64,000 bases of DNA from Azospirillum sp. TSH58 (lineage in GTDB: Bacteria; Pseudomonadota; Alphaproteobacteria; Azospirillales; Azospirillaceae), in NCBI RefSeq assembly GCF_003119115.1, contig NZ_CP022364.1, positions 2,060,001-2,124,000 of the forward strand, in the 5' to 3' direction. This document shows, in pieces, positions 26,521-34,946 of the stretch (position 1 is its first letter; each line of letters starts with the position of its first letter). A program made the position numbers and the translations under genes. A model generated the notes under the pieces. The model did not search any database. It was not told where the DNA came from and was given only the letters and a program-made list of their open reading frames with translations.

Positions 26521-27936
26521 TTACCCGCGCAGGACGGGGATCGCGGCGTCCAGCGCGATGGTCAGGCGGTCGAACATCAGGTTGATGTCCTCCTCGCCGA
26601 TGACCAGCGGCGGGCAGACCGCCACGCTGTCGCCCATGGCGCGGATGATCAGGCCGTTCTCCTGGCTCAGCCCGTTCACCACGGCGCCGGCCCGGCCCAC
26701 CGGATCGAACGGGGCCTTGGTCTCCTTGTCGGCGACCAGTTCGAGGGCGCCGATCAGCCCGACGCCGCGCGCCTCGCCGACCAGCGGGTGGTCGGCCAGG
26801 GCCTTCAGCCGGCGCTGGAACAGCGGGGCGACGGCGCGGACATGGCCGACCAGATCCCGCTCCTCGTAGATCTTCAGCGTCTCGATCGCCACCGCCGCCG
26901 CCACCGGGTGGGCGGAGTAGGTGTAGCCGTGGCCGAAGGTGCCGATCTTCTTGCTCTCGTCGACGCAGGCCCGGTAGACCGCGTCCGACACCATCACGGC
27001 GGAGATCGGCAGATAGCCGGAGGACAGCTGCTTGGCGCAGGTTATGATGTCCGGCTGCATGCCCATGGTCTGGCTGCCCCAGAAATTCCCGGTGCGCCCG
27101 AAGCCGCAGATCACCTCGTCGGCGACCAGGAGGATGTCGTACTTCTTCAGGATCGGCTGGATCTTCGCGAAGTAGGTCGCGGGCGGGACGATGACGCCGC
27201 CGGCGCCCATCACCGGCTCCGCGAACATGGCGGCGATGGTCTCCGGCCCCTCGGCCAGGATCAGCGCCTCCAGGCTTTCCGCCAGACGGGTCGCGAAATC
27301 CTCCTCGCTCTCGCCCGGCTCGGCGAAGCGGTAGTGGTGCGGGCAGTCGGTGTGCTGGATGCGCGCGATCGGCAGGTCGAAGTCGCGGTGGTTGTTCACC
27401 AGGCCGGTCAGGCTGGCCGTCGCCACGGTGACGCCGTGATAGGCCTTCACGCGCGACAGGATCTTCTTCTTCTCCGGGCGGCCCAGCGCGTTGTTGTAGT
27501 ACCAGACCAGCTTGACGGCGGTGTCGTTCGCCTCCGACCCGGAGTTGGCGAAGAACACCTTGGACATCGGCACCGGGGCCAGCTTGATCAGCCGCTCGGC
27601 CAGATCGATGCCCGGCTCATGGCTCTTGTGGCCGAACACATGGTAGGTCGGCAGCTTGCGCATCTGGCGGGTGGCGGCCTCGACAAGGCGCTCCTCGCCC
27701 CAGCCCAGCGACACGCACCACAGGCTGGCCAGACCCTCGATGTATTCCTTGCCGCTGTCGTCGAAGACGCGCACGCCCTCGCCGCGCTCGATGATCAGCG
27801 GGCCCTGGGTCTCGTGCGCGTGCAGGTTCGTGTAGGGGTGGAGGAAATACGCCTTGTCGCGGCTGGCGGCGGAATTCCCGGCGCCAAGATTGTCAGCCCC
27901 GGAATTTTCAGTCGCCGCGGCGCCCTGTTCGGTCAT
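26521..27936 (-). CDS. Class III (omega) aminotransferase
   Basis: 471 residues. PLP-dependent transaminase with PLP lysine Lys302 (CAKQLSSGYLP), FFANSGSEANDTAVKL and VADEVICGFGRTG. The sequence is of the omega-amino acid/polyamine:pyruvate kind (SpuC, beta-alanine:pyruvate), transferring an amino group from putrescine-like or omega-amino donors; the exact donor is uncertain. Residues 1-28 are a low-complexity extension. The ATG at 27936 follows AGGGA. Confidence 0.88.
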   Translation of the reverse strand: MTEQGAAATENSGADNLGAGNSAASRDKAYFLHPYTNLHAHETQGPLIIERGEGVRVFDDSGKEYIEGLASLWCVSLGWGEERLVEAATRQMRKLPTYHVFGHKSHEPGIDLAERLIKLAPVPMSKVFFANSGSEANDTAVKLVWYYNNALGRPEKKKILSRVKAYHGVTVATASLTGLVNNHRDFDLPIARIQHTDCPHHYRFAEPGESEEDFATRLAESLEALILAEGPETIAAMFAEPVMGAGGVIVPPATYFAKIQPILKKYDILLVADEVICGFGRTGNFWGSQTMGMQPDIITCAKQLSSGYLPISAVMVSDAVYRACVDESKKIGTFGHGYTYSAHPVAAAVAIETLKIYEERDLVGHVRAVAPLFQRRLKALADHPLVGEARGVGLIGALELVADKETKAPFDPVGRAGAVVNGLSQENGLIIRAMGDSVAVCPPLVIGEEDINLMFDRLTIALDAAIPVLRG

Positions 27937-28183
27937 GGTCTCTATCCCTGTGTTCGCTGCCGGAGTCGGTCGTTGCCGATGCTGGTTCGCCGCTGTTGAA
28001 AATGTTAAACGGCGCCCCCGATCATAGGCATGGTTGGCCCTCCTGACAAAGCCGGAGAATCGCGGGGTGGAGCGGGCATTCCCGTCCTGCATGGCACCCC
28101 GCGCGATTCCGTGTCCCTGTGGTAAAAGCCTTGCGCCCAGGCTCGTCGCAGACGCTCCGGGATAGCGGAAGGGAAGGGGAACG

Positions 28184-28819
28184 ATGATCACCTTGTATGG
28201 AATGCCGAGCAGCGCGTCGATGGCGCCGCACATCCTGCTGCGCGAGATCGGGCTGCCCTTCGATCTGGTCCTGCTGGACCGCGCCACCGCCGAGCACAAG
28301 GCGCCGGACTATCTGCGGCTGAACCCCAACGGGCGGGTGCCGACGCTGGTGGACGGCGATCTGGTGCTGTTCGAGGCGGCGGCGATCTGCCTGCATCTGA
28401 CCGATTCGCACCCGGCCGCCGGGCTGGCCCCCGCGCCCGGCACGATGGAGCGCGCGCATTTCTACCAGTGGCTGGTCTTCCTGACCAACACCGTCCAGGC
28501 CGACATGCTGGTCTATTTCTACCCGGAGCGCCATGCCGAGGGGGCGGAGGCGCAGGCGTCGGTCAAGGCCATGGCCGAGGCGCGGCTGCTGGAGCGCTTC
28601 CGGCTTCTGGACCGCGAACTGGGGGGCAAGGCGTGGTTCCTGGGCGACCGCTGCAGCGCCGTCGATCCCTACCTGTTCATGCTGGCCCGCTGGACCCGCT
28701 TCATGGGCACGCCGGCGCGCAGCCTTCCCAACCTCGGCCCCTACCTCGCCCGCGTGCTGGACCGCCCCGCGGTCAAGGCGACGTTCGAGGCGGAAGGGCT
28801 CGGCGCCCCCTACTATTGA
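28184..28819 (+). CDS. Glutathione S-transferase family protein
   Basis: 211 residues. Thioredoxin-like N-terminal half (MITLYGMPSSASMAPHILL, LNPNGRVPTLVDGD, EAAAICLHLTD) and an all-helical C-terminal half (FLGDRCSAVDPYLFMLARW). The catalytic residue is probably a Ser near position 9-12. Good ribosome-binding site (AAGGGG) before the ATG. Its 3' end faces an IS insertion. Confidence 0.9.
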   Translation: MITLYGMPSSASMAPHILLREIGLPFDLVLLDRATAEHKAPDYLRLNPNGRVPTLVDGDLVLFEAAAICLHLTDSHPAAGLAPAPGTMERAHFYQWLVFLTNTVQADMLVYFYPERHAEGAEAQASVKAMAEARLLERFRLLDRELGGKAWFLGDRCSAVDPYLFMLARWTRFMGTPARSLPNLGPYLARVLDRPAVKATFEAEGLGAPYY

Positions 28820-28851
28820 GGGGGCAAGGGGGTGCCGTCTAGGTCCTGTTC

Positions 28852-29310
28852 TCAAACCCTGAGCCATAGTCGGATAGCCCCGATGTGGACCATGGCGAGG
28901 TAGTTGGCGGCGAGTTTCTCGTATCGGGTGGCGATGCGACGGAACTGTTTGAGGCGGTTGATCAGGCGCTCGATGGCGTTGCGGGAGCGATAGGCGGCCC
29001 AATCCACCAGAGCACAGGGCTTCTGGCTGGAGGGCTGTGGGATCACCGCCCCGATCCCGCGCCGACGCAGGTAGCGGCGGATGGCTTGGCTGGAGTAGGC
29101 GCGGTCAGCGACCACGCGCTCGGGTCTTTCCCGCGGTCGTCCACCTGCCACTCGGCGCACTGCGACCGCCTCCATCAGCACCGTCAACGCGCTCTGGTCG
29201 GCGGCTTGACCGGGGCTCAGCACGAAAGCGAGCGGTTGGCCGTGGCGGTCGGCGCGCAGGTGGATCTTGGTTGAGAAGCCGCCGCGCGAGCGGCCAAGCG
29301 CTTGGTTCAA
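28852..29310 (-). CDS. IS5-family transposase, second frame (orfB, DDE part)
   Basis: Carries the catalytic core half: GGFSTKIHLRADRHGQPLAF, VVADRAYSSQAIRRYL (second Asp) and the glutamate helix YRSRNAIERLINRLKQFRRI, followed by TRYEKLAANYLAMVHIGAIRLWL. It is in the -1 frame of orfA, and the run AAAAGGGGG (29314-29322) at the junction is a likely frameshift site, so the active protein is an orfAB fusion. The annotated start is a TTG that overlaps the orfA stop. Confidence 0.88.
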   Translation of the reverse strand: MNQALGRSRGGFSTKIHLRADRHGQPLAFVLSPGQAADQSALTVLMEAVAVRRVAGGRPRERPERVVADRAYSSQAIRRYLRRRGIGAVIPQPSSQKPCALVDWAAYRSRNAIERLINRLKQFRRIATRYEKLAANYLAMVHIGAIRLWLRV

Positions 29311-29660
29311 CTGCCCCCTTTTGCGCCGGCGGCGTGCTGGTGGGCGCGGACCACTGTGCTGTCGACTTGGTGCAGGCTCCAGTCCAACTTGCCGGCCTCA
29401 TCCGCCTCGGCCTGAACCAGTTCCAACACGCGCTCCCATACCCCGGCCTTGCGCCAGCGGTAGAAGCGGTTGGCCGCCGTCTGCCAGGGACCGTACTCGG
29501 CCGGAAGATCGCGCCAGGGCGAGCCGGTGCGGTTCACCCACAGGATCGCCCGCACGGTGCGCTCCAGGTCCCGCGCCGGCCGGCCCGTCCACGGGCGTTC
29601 CGGCGGAAGCAACTCCAGCAAATGCTGAAGCTGCTCATCGCTCAGTTCAGATCGTGCCAT
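29307..29660 (-). CDS. IS5-family transposase, first frame (orfA)
   Basis: 117 residues. DUF4096-type N-terminal domain (WTGRPARDLERTVRAILWVN, PWRDLPAEYGPWQTAANRFY), ending with the first catalytic Asp (QVDSTVVRAHQHAAGAKGG). The stop lies 4 bases past the start of orfB. Confidence 0.9.
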   Translation of the reverse strand: MARSELSDEQLQHLLELLPPERPWTGRPARDLERTVRAILWVNRTGSPWRDLPAEYGPWQTAANRFYRWRKAGVWERVLELVQAEADEAGKLDWSLHQVDSTVVRAHQHAAGAKGGS

Positions 29661-29710
29661 CCCCCTTCAACAGGGCACAGCCAAACCCTCACAGCCTTTG
29701 AGAACAGAAC

Positions 29711-31459
29711 CTAGCGCGGCACCTGCCAGGGAAGATGCTCCGCGCCGACCAGCCGGTCGGCGTCGGCGGCGGGCATCGGGCGGGCGAAATGGTAGCCCTG
29801 GCCGTAATCGCAGGCGAGGGCGCGCAGCAGGTTGGCGTCGGCGCTCGTCTCGATGCCCTCGGCGATGACGTCGAAGCCGAGAAGCCGCGCCAGATCCATG
29901 ATGATGCGGACGATGGCGCGGTTCTCCTCCGACTGGTGCATGGCCATGACGAAGGAGCGGTCGACCTTCAGGCTGTCGATGGGCAGCTTGTGCAGGTAGG
30001 ACAGCGACGAATAGCCGGTGCCGAAATCGTCGATGGACATCTTGATGCCCAGCCCGCGCAGGGTCTGCAGCAGGCGGATCGACTGCTCGGCCTTCTCCAT
30101 GACCGCGCTTTCGGTGATCTCCAGCTTGATCCAGGACGGCTCGGCCCCGGTCTCGCGCAGCACCTCGCGCACCAGCGAGACCATGTCGGGGTCGTTCAGC
30201 TGGCGGGTGGACAGGTTGATGCTCATGAACAGGTTGGCGGAGCCGGGCAGGCGCTGGTCCTGCCACGCGGCGATCTGCCGGCACGCCTCGCGCAGCACCC
30301 AGGCGCCCAGCGTGACGATCAGGCCGGTGCTCTCGGCGATCGGGATGAAGACGCCGGGTGGGATGTTGCCGCGCTCCGGATGGTTCCAGCGCACCAGCGC
30401 CTCGAACCCGGCCAGGCCGCCGGTGACCATCTCGACGATCGGCTGGTAGGCGACCCACAGCTCCTCGCCGCGCTCCAGCGCGCGGCGCAGGTCGTGCTCC
30501 AGCCGCACCTGCTCGACGACGCGGGCGTGCATGGCCGGGTCGAACCAGGCGTGGCGCCCGCCGCCCTGCTCGCGGGCGCGGCCGGTGGCGATCTCCGCGT
30601 CGCGCAGAACGTCCTCGGGCCGGGTGTGGGTGTCGCAGGAGGCGGCGACGCCGATGCTGGCCGACAGGAAGACCGAGGCCCCCGACGCCGTCTTGGCGGA
30701 GCGCACCAGCGACGCGATGGTGGACAGCCGCTCCTCCACCGCCAGCGGGTCCTGCGTGCCGCCGATCAGCAGCGCGAAGGCGTGGTCGCTGATGCGGGCG
30801 ATCAGGTCCACCGATCCGGCCCGCACGCTCAGCCGGGTGGCGACGTCGGTCAGGATCTCGTTGGCGAAGCCCTGGCCCAGGCTGGTGCGCACGTCGACGA
30901 AGCGGTCGAAATCGACGATCACCACCGTGAAGGGTTCCCCCATCGTGTGGAAATCGGCCATGTGCTTGACCAGCAGGAGCCGGTTCGCCAGCCCGGTCAC
31001 CGGGTCGTAATAGGCCAGCCGGAAGAGGTCGTCCTGGGTGCGCCGCCGCTCCGTCATGTTCTGCATGATGACGAAATAGCCGGCGATGGAGCCGTCGGGG
31101 TCGCGGTAGGGCGCGTGCACCCGCATCACATAGTCGTTGCCGCCGCCGGCCCGCGGAAGCCAGCCTTCCACCTGCACCGTCTCGCCGTCCAGCGCGCGTT
31201 CAACCGCGGCGCTGTTGTTGCGCAGGGTTTCCGGCCCGAGGATATCGCCGACCGTGGTCCCGATGAGGGAGTCCAGGGTGCGCCCCATATAGTCCAGATA
31301 GGCCTGGTTGGCGTAGAGATGCCGCCGCTGCGTGTCGAGCAGCCCGACCATCGCCGGCATGACATCGAGCAGTTGCCGCAGGGTGTCGAGAGCCGGAGCC
31401 CCGGAAGCGGTGCCGGACAGGGCTGCGGCAAGGGAGGCGAGGTGAGGGTCCGGCTTCAT
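29711..31459 (-). CDS. PAS-GGDEF-EAL protein, predicted c-di-GMP phosphodiesterase
   Basis: 582 residues. PAS sensor (about 25-140; MPAMVGLLDTQRRHLYANQ), GGDEF domain (about 150-310) with the signature degenerated to SDHAF (no cyclase activity expected), and EAL domain (about 320-575) with FEALVRW, EITESAV, IDDFGTGYSS and AEGIET intact. It should hydrolyse cyclic di-GMP. The stop codon TAG is part of the CTAG target duplication of the IS; the coding end is unchanged. Confidence 0.93.
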   Translation of the reverse strand: MKPDPHLASLAAALSGTASGAPALDTLRQLLDVMPAMVGLLDTQRRHLYANQAYLDYMGRTLDSLIGTTVGDILGPETLRNNSAAVERALDGETVQVEGWLPRAGGGNDYVMRVHAPYRDPDGSIAGYFVIMQNMTERRRTQDDLFRLAYYDPVTGLANRLLLVKHMADFHTMGEPFTVVIVDFDRFVDVRTSLGQGFANEILTDVATRLSVRAGSVDLIARISDHAFALLIGGTQDPLAVEERLSTIASLVRSAKTASGASVFLSASIGVAASCDTHTRPEDVLRDAEIATGRAREQGGGRHAWFDPAMHARVVEQVRLEHDLRRALERGEELWVAYQPIVEMVTGGLAGFEALVRWNHPERGNIPPGVFIPIAESTGLIVTLGAWVLREACRQIAAWQDQRLPGSANLFMSINLSTRQLNDPDMVSLVREVLRETGAEPSWIKLEITESAVMEKAEQSIRLLQTLRGLGIKMSIDDFGTGYSSLSYLHKLPIDSLKVDRSFVMAMHQSEENRAIVRIIMDLARLLGFDVIAEGIETSADANLLRALACDYGQGYHFARPMPAADADRLVGAEHLPWQVPR

Positions 31460-31918
31460 GGGCGGGAATGGTCGAGACACCGTTGGGAAAACCACGATCA
31501 ACACTTACGCGAAAGAATGCCCACCCGTCAAAACCAAAGCCGCCGAAGAAGGTGGAAAGCATCGCCCCACTATAATTGCCGGACGACCAGGCCAACCATC
31601 ATACTCGGGTATTCGTGCAAATCACGGTTGATGTTTTGATGGAAGTTGATTGGATTTGTGGCATCGGCGTCGGTCCGGGCCGGCGGGTCGTGTGCCGATC
31701 CGCGGCGGACCACGGCAGGTTGCCGGTTCTGCCGCGGGCCATGGGGGGTCGAATCGTAGGCCGGCGACCGGGCCGGACGGGCGCGCGGATGCGGCATGCC
31801 AGCGTTCTCCATTCTGATTGTCGTCAGAACCGCCCGTGGCGGGCTATAATTTCGACCAATGCGCGAGAAGAGGTGGTGCATCACGATTGCCCACCCGCGC
31901 GAGCGAGGGAGAATCGCC
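31460..31918. other. Divergent intergenic region
   Basis: 459 bases between the EAL gene and the Usp gene. TATAAT motifs occur at 31571-31576 and 31845-31850, with no convincing -35 at standard spacing. No gene was seen. Confidence 0.5.
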
Positions 31919-32758
31919 ATGGCACTCAAGGATTTGCTGGTGGTCGTCGACGATACCGACGCCGCAGCGGCGCGAATCGATGCCGCCGCCCAACTGGCCG
32001 CGCGCACCGACGGCCACATCACCGGCCTCTACCCCGTCGTTCCGCTGACCCTGCCCGGTTATGTCGAGGCCGAGCTGCCGGACGAGGTGCGCGCCATGCA
32101 GCGCGGCTACACCGAGAGCCAGACCGCCAAGGCGGAAGCCCTCTTCGCCGACGCGGTGCGCCGCAACGGCCTGACCGACCGCTCGGAATGGCGGGTGCTC
32201 TACGGGCATCCGACGGACAGCGCGGCGCTGCACGGCCGCTACGCCGACGTGGTGGTGGTCGGGCAGGCAGATCCGCACCGCGACCGTGACCGCCCGATTG
32301 CGCTGCCGCAGGATCTGGTGTTCGAATGCGGGCGTCCGCTGCTGGTCGTGCCCTACGCCGGCACCTTCCCCCACATCGGGGAGCGCGTGCTGGTCGCCTG
32401 GAACGGCAGCCGCGAGGCGGCCCGCGCGGTGGCCGACGCCATGCCGATCCTGACCGCCGCCAAGCGCGTGGTGGTGATGGCCGTCAACCCCAAGGCCGGT
32501 CCCGCCGGCATCGGCGACGAGCCGGGCGCCGACATCGCCAAGCATCTGTCGCGCCACGGCTGCCGGGTGGAGGCCACCCACATCGTGACCGACCAGATCG
32601 ATCCGGGCGACACGCTGCTGAACACGGTGGCCGACGAATCCTGCGACCTGCTGGTCATGGGCGCCTATGGCCGGTCGCGGCTGCGCGAACAGGTGCTGGG
32701 CGGCATGACCCGCTACATGCTGGAGCACATGACGGTTCCGGTCCTGATGAGCCATTGA
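31919..32758 (+). CDS. Universal stress protein with two Usp domains
   Basis: 279 residues, two tandem Usp folds. The first (about 1-140) starts LKDLLVVVDDTDAAAARID. The second (about 150-279) has VLVAWNGSREAARAV and the ATP-binding pattern GAYGRSRLREQVLGGMTRYML. Such proteins help survival in stress and stationary phase. An upstream in-frame ATG at 31859 exists, but 31919 (GAGGGAGAATCGCC before it) is better. Confidence 0.92.
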   Translation: MALKDLLVVVDDTDAAAARIDAAAQLAARTDGHITGLYPVVPLTLPGYVEAELPDEVRAMQRGYTESQTAKAEALFADAVRRNGLTDRSEWRVLYGHPTDSAALHGRYADVVVVGQADPHRDRDRPIALPQDLVFECGRPLLVVPYAGTFPHIGERVLVAWNGSREAARAVADAMPILTAAKRVVVMAVNPKAGPAGIGDEPGADIAKHLSRHGCRVEATHIVTDQIDPGDTLLNTVADESCDLLVMGAYGRSRLREQVLGGMTRYMLEHMTVPVLMSH

Positions 32759-32875
32759 GGCCCGCCCTGGAATAGTCCGGCGGTGCCGCCTGTTCATCCC
32801 AGTGTGGCGGCGCCGGACTTCGGTCGACGGACTTCGGTCGACGGGCGCCGCCGGACCTTGCGAAGGAAGGCCGGC

Positions 32876-33262
32876 ATGAGCGCGCTGATTCCCACGTTTC
32901 TCCACCGCATTCGCTCCCGGGGCGTGGCCGTGTCGGTCCGTCCGGCGGCCCGCATGGCGGTTCTGGGCATCGCCGGAGCGCTGGCTCTGGCCGTTCTTCC
33001 CACGGTGGCGGAGGCGCATGGCCCGCGCGACCGCGGGACTTGGTATGGCGGTCCTCCCTATGGCGGGCCTTCGGTGATCGTGCCGCCGCCGGGAAGCCGG
33101 GTGATCGTCGTGCCGGGCTACCGGCCGCCGCCGCCCATCGTGGTCGCTCCGCCGCCCTACTGGGGGCCGCCGCCCCGTCATCACCATCACCGCGCCTGGC
33201 GGAACGATTGGGGACCGCGCCCCTATCCGGGGCCGAGCGTCAGGTTCTATGGCGGCTGGTGA
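32876..33262 (+). CDS. Secreted proline-rich protein
   Basis: 128 residues. Long signal peptide (RMAVLGIAGALALAVLPTVAEAHG), then a mature part made of Pro, Gly, Tyr and His runs (GGPPYGGPSVIVPPPGSR, HHHH). Possibly a surface or metal-binding envelope protein, but no defined family. AAGGAAGG precedes the start. Confidence 0.65.
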   Translation: MSALIPTFLHRIRSRGVAVSVRPAARMAVLGIAGALALAVLPTVAEAHGPRDRGTWYGGPPYGGPSVIVPPPGSRVIVVPGYRPPPPIVVAPPPYWGPPPRHHHHRAWRNDWGPRPYPGPSVRFYGGW

Positions 33263-33467
33263 CCGGCCGGGCCGTTTGACCCGGTCCGCTTGACCTTGAA
33301 AGGAGCGGGCTTCCCGTCATCGGCACCACAGCGGCGCATTCTCGCATGGACATCAACCTGTTGCCCGGCCATGCTCGCCGTGGTGGCGCTTGGTTCCAAG
33401 CGCCGCGCAGTGCGTGCATGAGGGTGCGATGCTCTTTCCCAATCAAGAAACGAACGTTCGGCGGACC

Positions 33468-33983
33468 ATGAAGCGCGGCTTGGCCGCGGCGATGCTGGGC
33501 GTTGCGGCCCTGTCGCTTGGCGCCTGCGCCAGCCAGAGCCAGAACCGCTACAGCTACCGCGACGTCGGCCACGCGACCTCGGTCGAGTTCGGCACCGTGA
33601 TGGCGACCCGCCCGGTGGACATCCAGGGCCAGAACACGGGGGCCGGCGGGGTGGTCGGCGCCGCCGCGGGCGGGTTGGCGATGTCCAACGTCGGCAAGGG
33701 CTCCGGCAACGTGGCGGCGATCCTGGGCGGTGCGCTGGTGGGCGCCGTGGCCGGCGCCGTGGCCGAGCAGGCGATCTCGGACCGCACGGGCGTCGAGTAT
33801 GTGGTGACGCTGGCCACCGGCCGCACGATCACCATCGTGCAGGAGCAGGCGGCCAACGAGCCGGTCTTCGGCCCCGGCCAGCGCGTGATGGTTCAGACCA
33901 ACGGCACCTACCAGCGCGTCCTGTCCGCCGACCATCTGCCGACCGAGACGAGCCGTCCGAAGGGCATCAAAGTGGTGGATTGA
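33468..33983 (+). CDS. Glycine-zipper outer-membrane lipoprotein (SlyB/Pcp-like)
   Basis: 171 residues. Lipoprotein signal (AAMLGVAALSLGACAS, lipobox LGAC). The middle holds a glycine-zipper pair (GGVVGAAAGGLAMSNV and ILGGALVGAVAGAVAEQ), the 2TM pattern of SlyB/Pcp proteins that insert in the outer membrane. The end (YVVTLATGRTITIVQEQ, FGPGQRVMVQ) matches the family. Alternative ATG at 33429. Confidence 0.88.
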   Translation: MKRGLAAAMLGVAALSLGACASQSQNRYSYRDVGHATSVEFGTVMATRPVDIQGQNTGAGGVVGAAAGGLAMSNVGKGSGNVAAILGGALVGAVAGAVAEQAISDRTGVEYVVTLATGRTITIVQEQAANEPVFGPGQRVMVQTNGTYQRVLSADHLPTETSRPKGIKVVD

Positions 33984-34077
33984 GGCCGACCGGCTGTGGG
34001 CTGACGCCCCGGCACAGGACATCCTCCCGCCTGTTGACCCGAAGAAACGAGGGAACGGCGTGCGGGAGGATGATCCA

Positions 34078-34473
34078 ATGACGGCTGGAACGTTCAAAGA
34101 AGCGACGTGTCTGCGGACCACCCTGCGGGGCGGCGCCATGGCGTCGGCGGTCTTCGTGGCGGCCTGCGCCGGGCTGAGCCCGCCGCCGCAGGCCGCTCCC
34201 GAGCCGGGCGCGGTGAGTGCCCTGGATCGCTTGAGCCCGAACCGCTGCAACGGGGCCGTCGCCTCGTCCCTCGCCGGGGTGCGGATACCGGTGTCCGACG
34301 TCCGCTACCTTGCCTATGGCCTGTATCGCAACATACCGGGGGACATCGTCGGTTACGATGCCTGGGTGGGCTTGAACAGCCAGCCCGGTGCGGTCGTGGT
34401 GCAGCTCGATGAGTATTGTGTCCCGCGCCAGATCTACGCGCGCGAGGGCGCCCGTCTGCCCGGCGCCCAATAA
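34078..34473 (+). CDS. Hypothetical lipoprotein
   Basis: 131 residues. N-terminal hydrophobic stretch ending AACAG, a possible lipobox (about residue 30). The mature part (YLAYGLYRNIPGDIVGYDAWVGL) is not a family I know. GAGGAT precedes the ATG. A run of three small envelope-protein genes (32876-34473) shares this strand. Confidence 0.6.
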   Translation: MTAGTFKEATCLRTTLRGGAMASAVFVAACAGLSPPPQAAPEPGAVSALDRLSPNRCNGAVASSLAGVRIPVSDVRYLAYGLYRNIPGDIVGYDAWVGLNSQPGAVVVQLDEYCVPRQIYAREGARLPGAQ

Positions 34474-34515
34474 TGCGGCCGCCGCTTCCACCCGATCCGT
34501 TTGTGCCGTCCCGAC

Positions 34516-34549
34516 AAAAAAACTGCCGCTAACCCAATGGGCTAGCGGC
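34516..34549 (-). terminator. Intrinsic terminator of the candidate RNA
   Basis: GCCGCTA and TAGCGGC stem with inner CCC/GGG pairs, then AG and a run of seven T on the minus strand. Confidence 0.8.
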
Positions 34550-34751
34550 GAGTTGAACAGGGAGGCTTCACGTCTGGGAGACGCTGGGTCCGAGGACCCA
34601 ACCCCGGAAGCGGGCTTCCGGGACGAAACGCCGGATGCTGCGGCGCAACATCCAACGCCCAAGATTTGACCATTCTGCCCAAAGGATTCCATCCCCAAAT
34701 ATCCAATTCGGCCATGCGAGAACCGCATAGCTTGTAAGTCTTTGAAAAGAC
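34516..34751 (-). ncRNA. Candidate structured RNA with serial hairpins and terminator
   Basis: Read on the minus strand, perfect or near-perfect hairpins follow one another: GTCTTT/AAAGAC (34738-34751); GCTATGCG/CGCATGGC with loop GTTCT (34711-34731); GGATG.TGC/GCA.CATCC (34633-34653); CCCGGAAG/CTTCCGGG with loop CCCG (34603-34622); TGGGTCC/GGACCCA (34585-34600); CGTCT/AGACG (34571-34583). A final stem GCCGCTA/TAGCGGC runs into seven T residues. The LysR gene upstream already has its own terminator, so this looks like a separate transcript. A 57-codon ORF (34542-34715) lies across it but has no ribosome-binding site. Confidence 0.45.
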
Positions 34752-34860
34752 GAGAGAAAACAGCGTGCGGGGGCGTATGGCGCCGAAGGGTAGGTGACCT
34801 CGCGCAGAAAACGGCAACCGGATTGCAAAGATGCGGGGCGGCTTTCGGTACAATCCGTAC

Positions 34861-34895
34861 AAAAAGAAAAGCGCCCGGCATGGTTTGCCGGGCGC
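34861..34895 (-). terminator. Intrinsic terminator of the LysR gene
   Basis: GCGCCCGGCA pairs with TGCCGGGCGC (10 base pairs, loop AACCA on the minus strand), then TTTTCTTTTT. Very strong. Confidence 0.92.
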
Positions 34896-34946
34896 CTGTG
34901 CATTAAAAACAGGCAAACATCTTGCCTGCACAAAGGCTGGGCTGGA

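Larger units (their letters stand above)
28843..29710 (-). mobile_element. IS5-family insertion sequence (868 bases)
   Basis: The ends match over about 15 of 18 bases: GTCCTGTTCTCAAA on the left and GTTCTGTTCTCAAA (reverse complement) on the right. It is flanked by a 4-base target duplication CTAG (28839-28842 and 29711-29714). It carries two overlapping transposase frames on the minus strand. Both frames look intact, so the element may be active. Confidence 0.9.
34474..34946. other. Intergenic region with structured segment and terminators
   Basis: 473 bases, AT-richer than average. It holds the LysR terminator (34861-34895) and, downstream of it on the minus strand, a hairpin-rich segment ending in a second terminator (34516-34549). 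Confidence 0.7.

Noticed and set aside
34542..34715. 57-codon ORF within the hairpin-rich segment
   Set aside because: No ribosome-binding site, stop inside the terminator stem, and the hairpins better explain the sequence. Kept only as an alternative.
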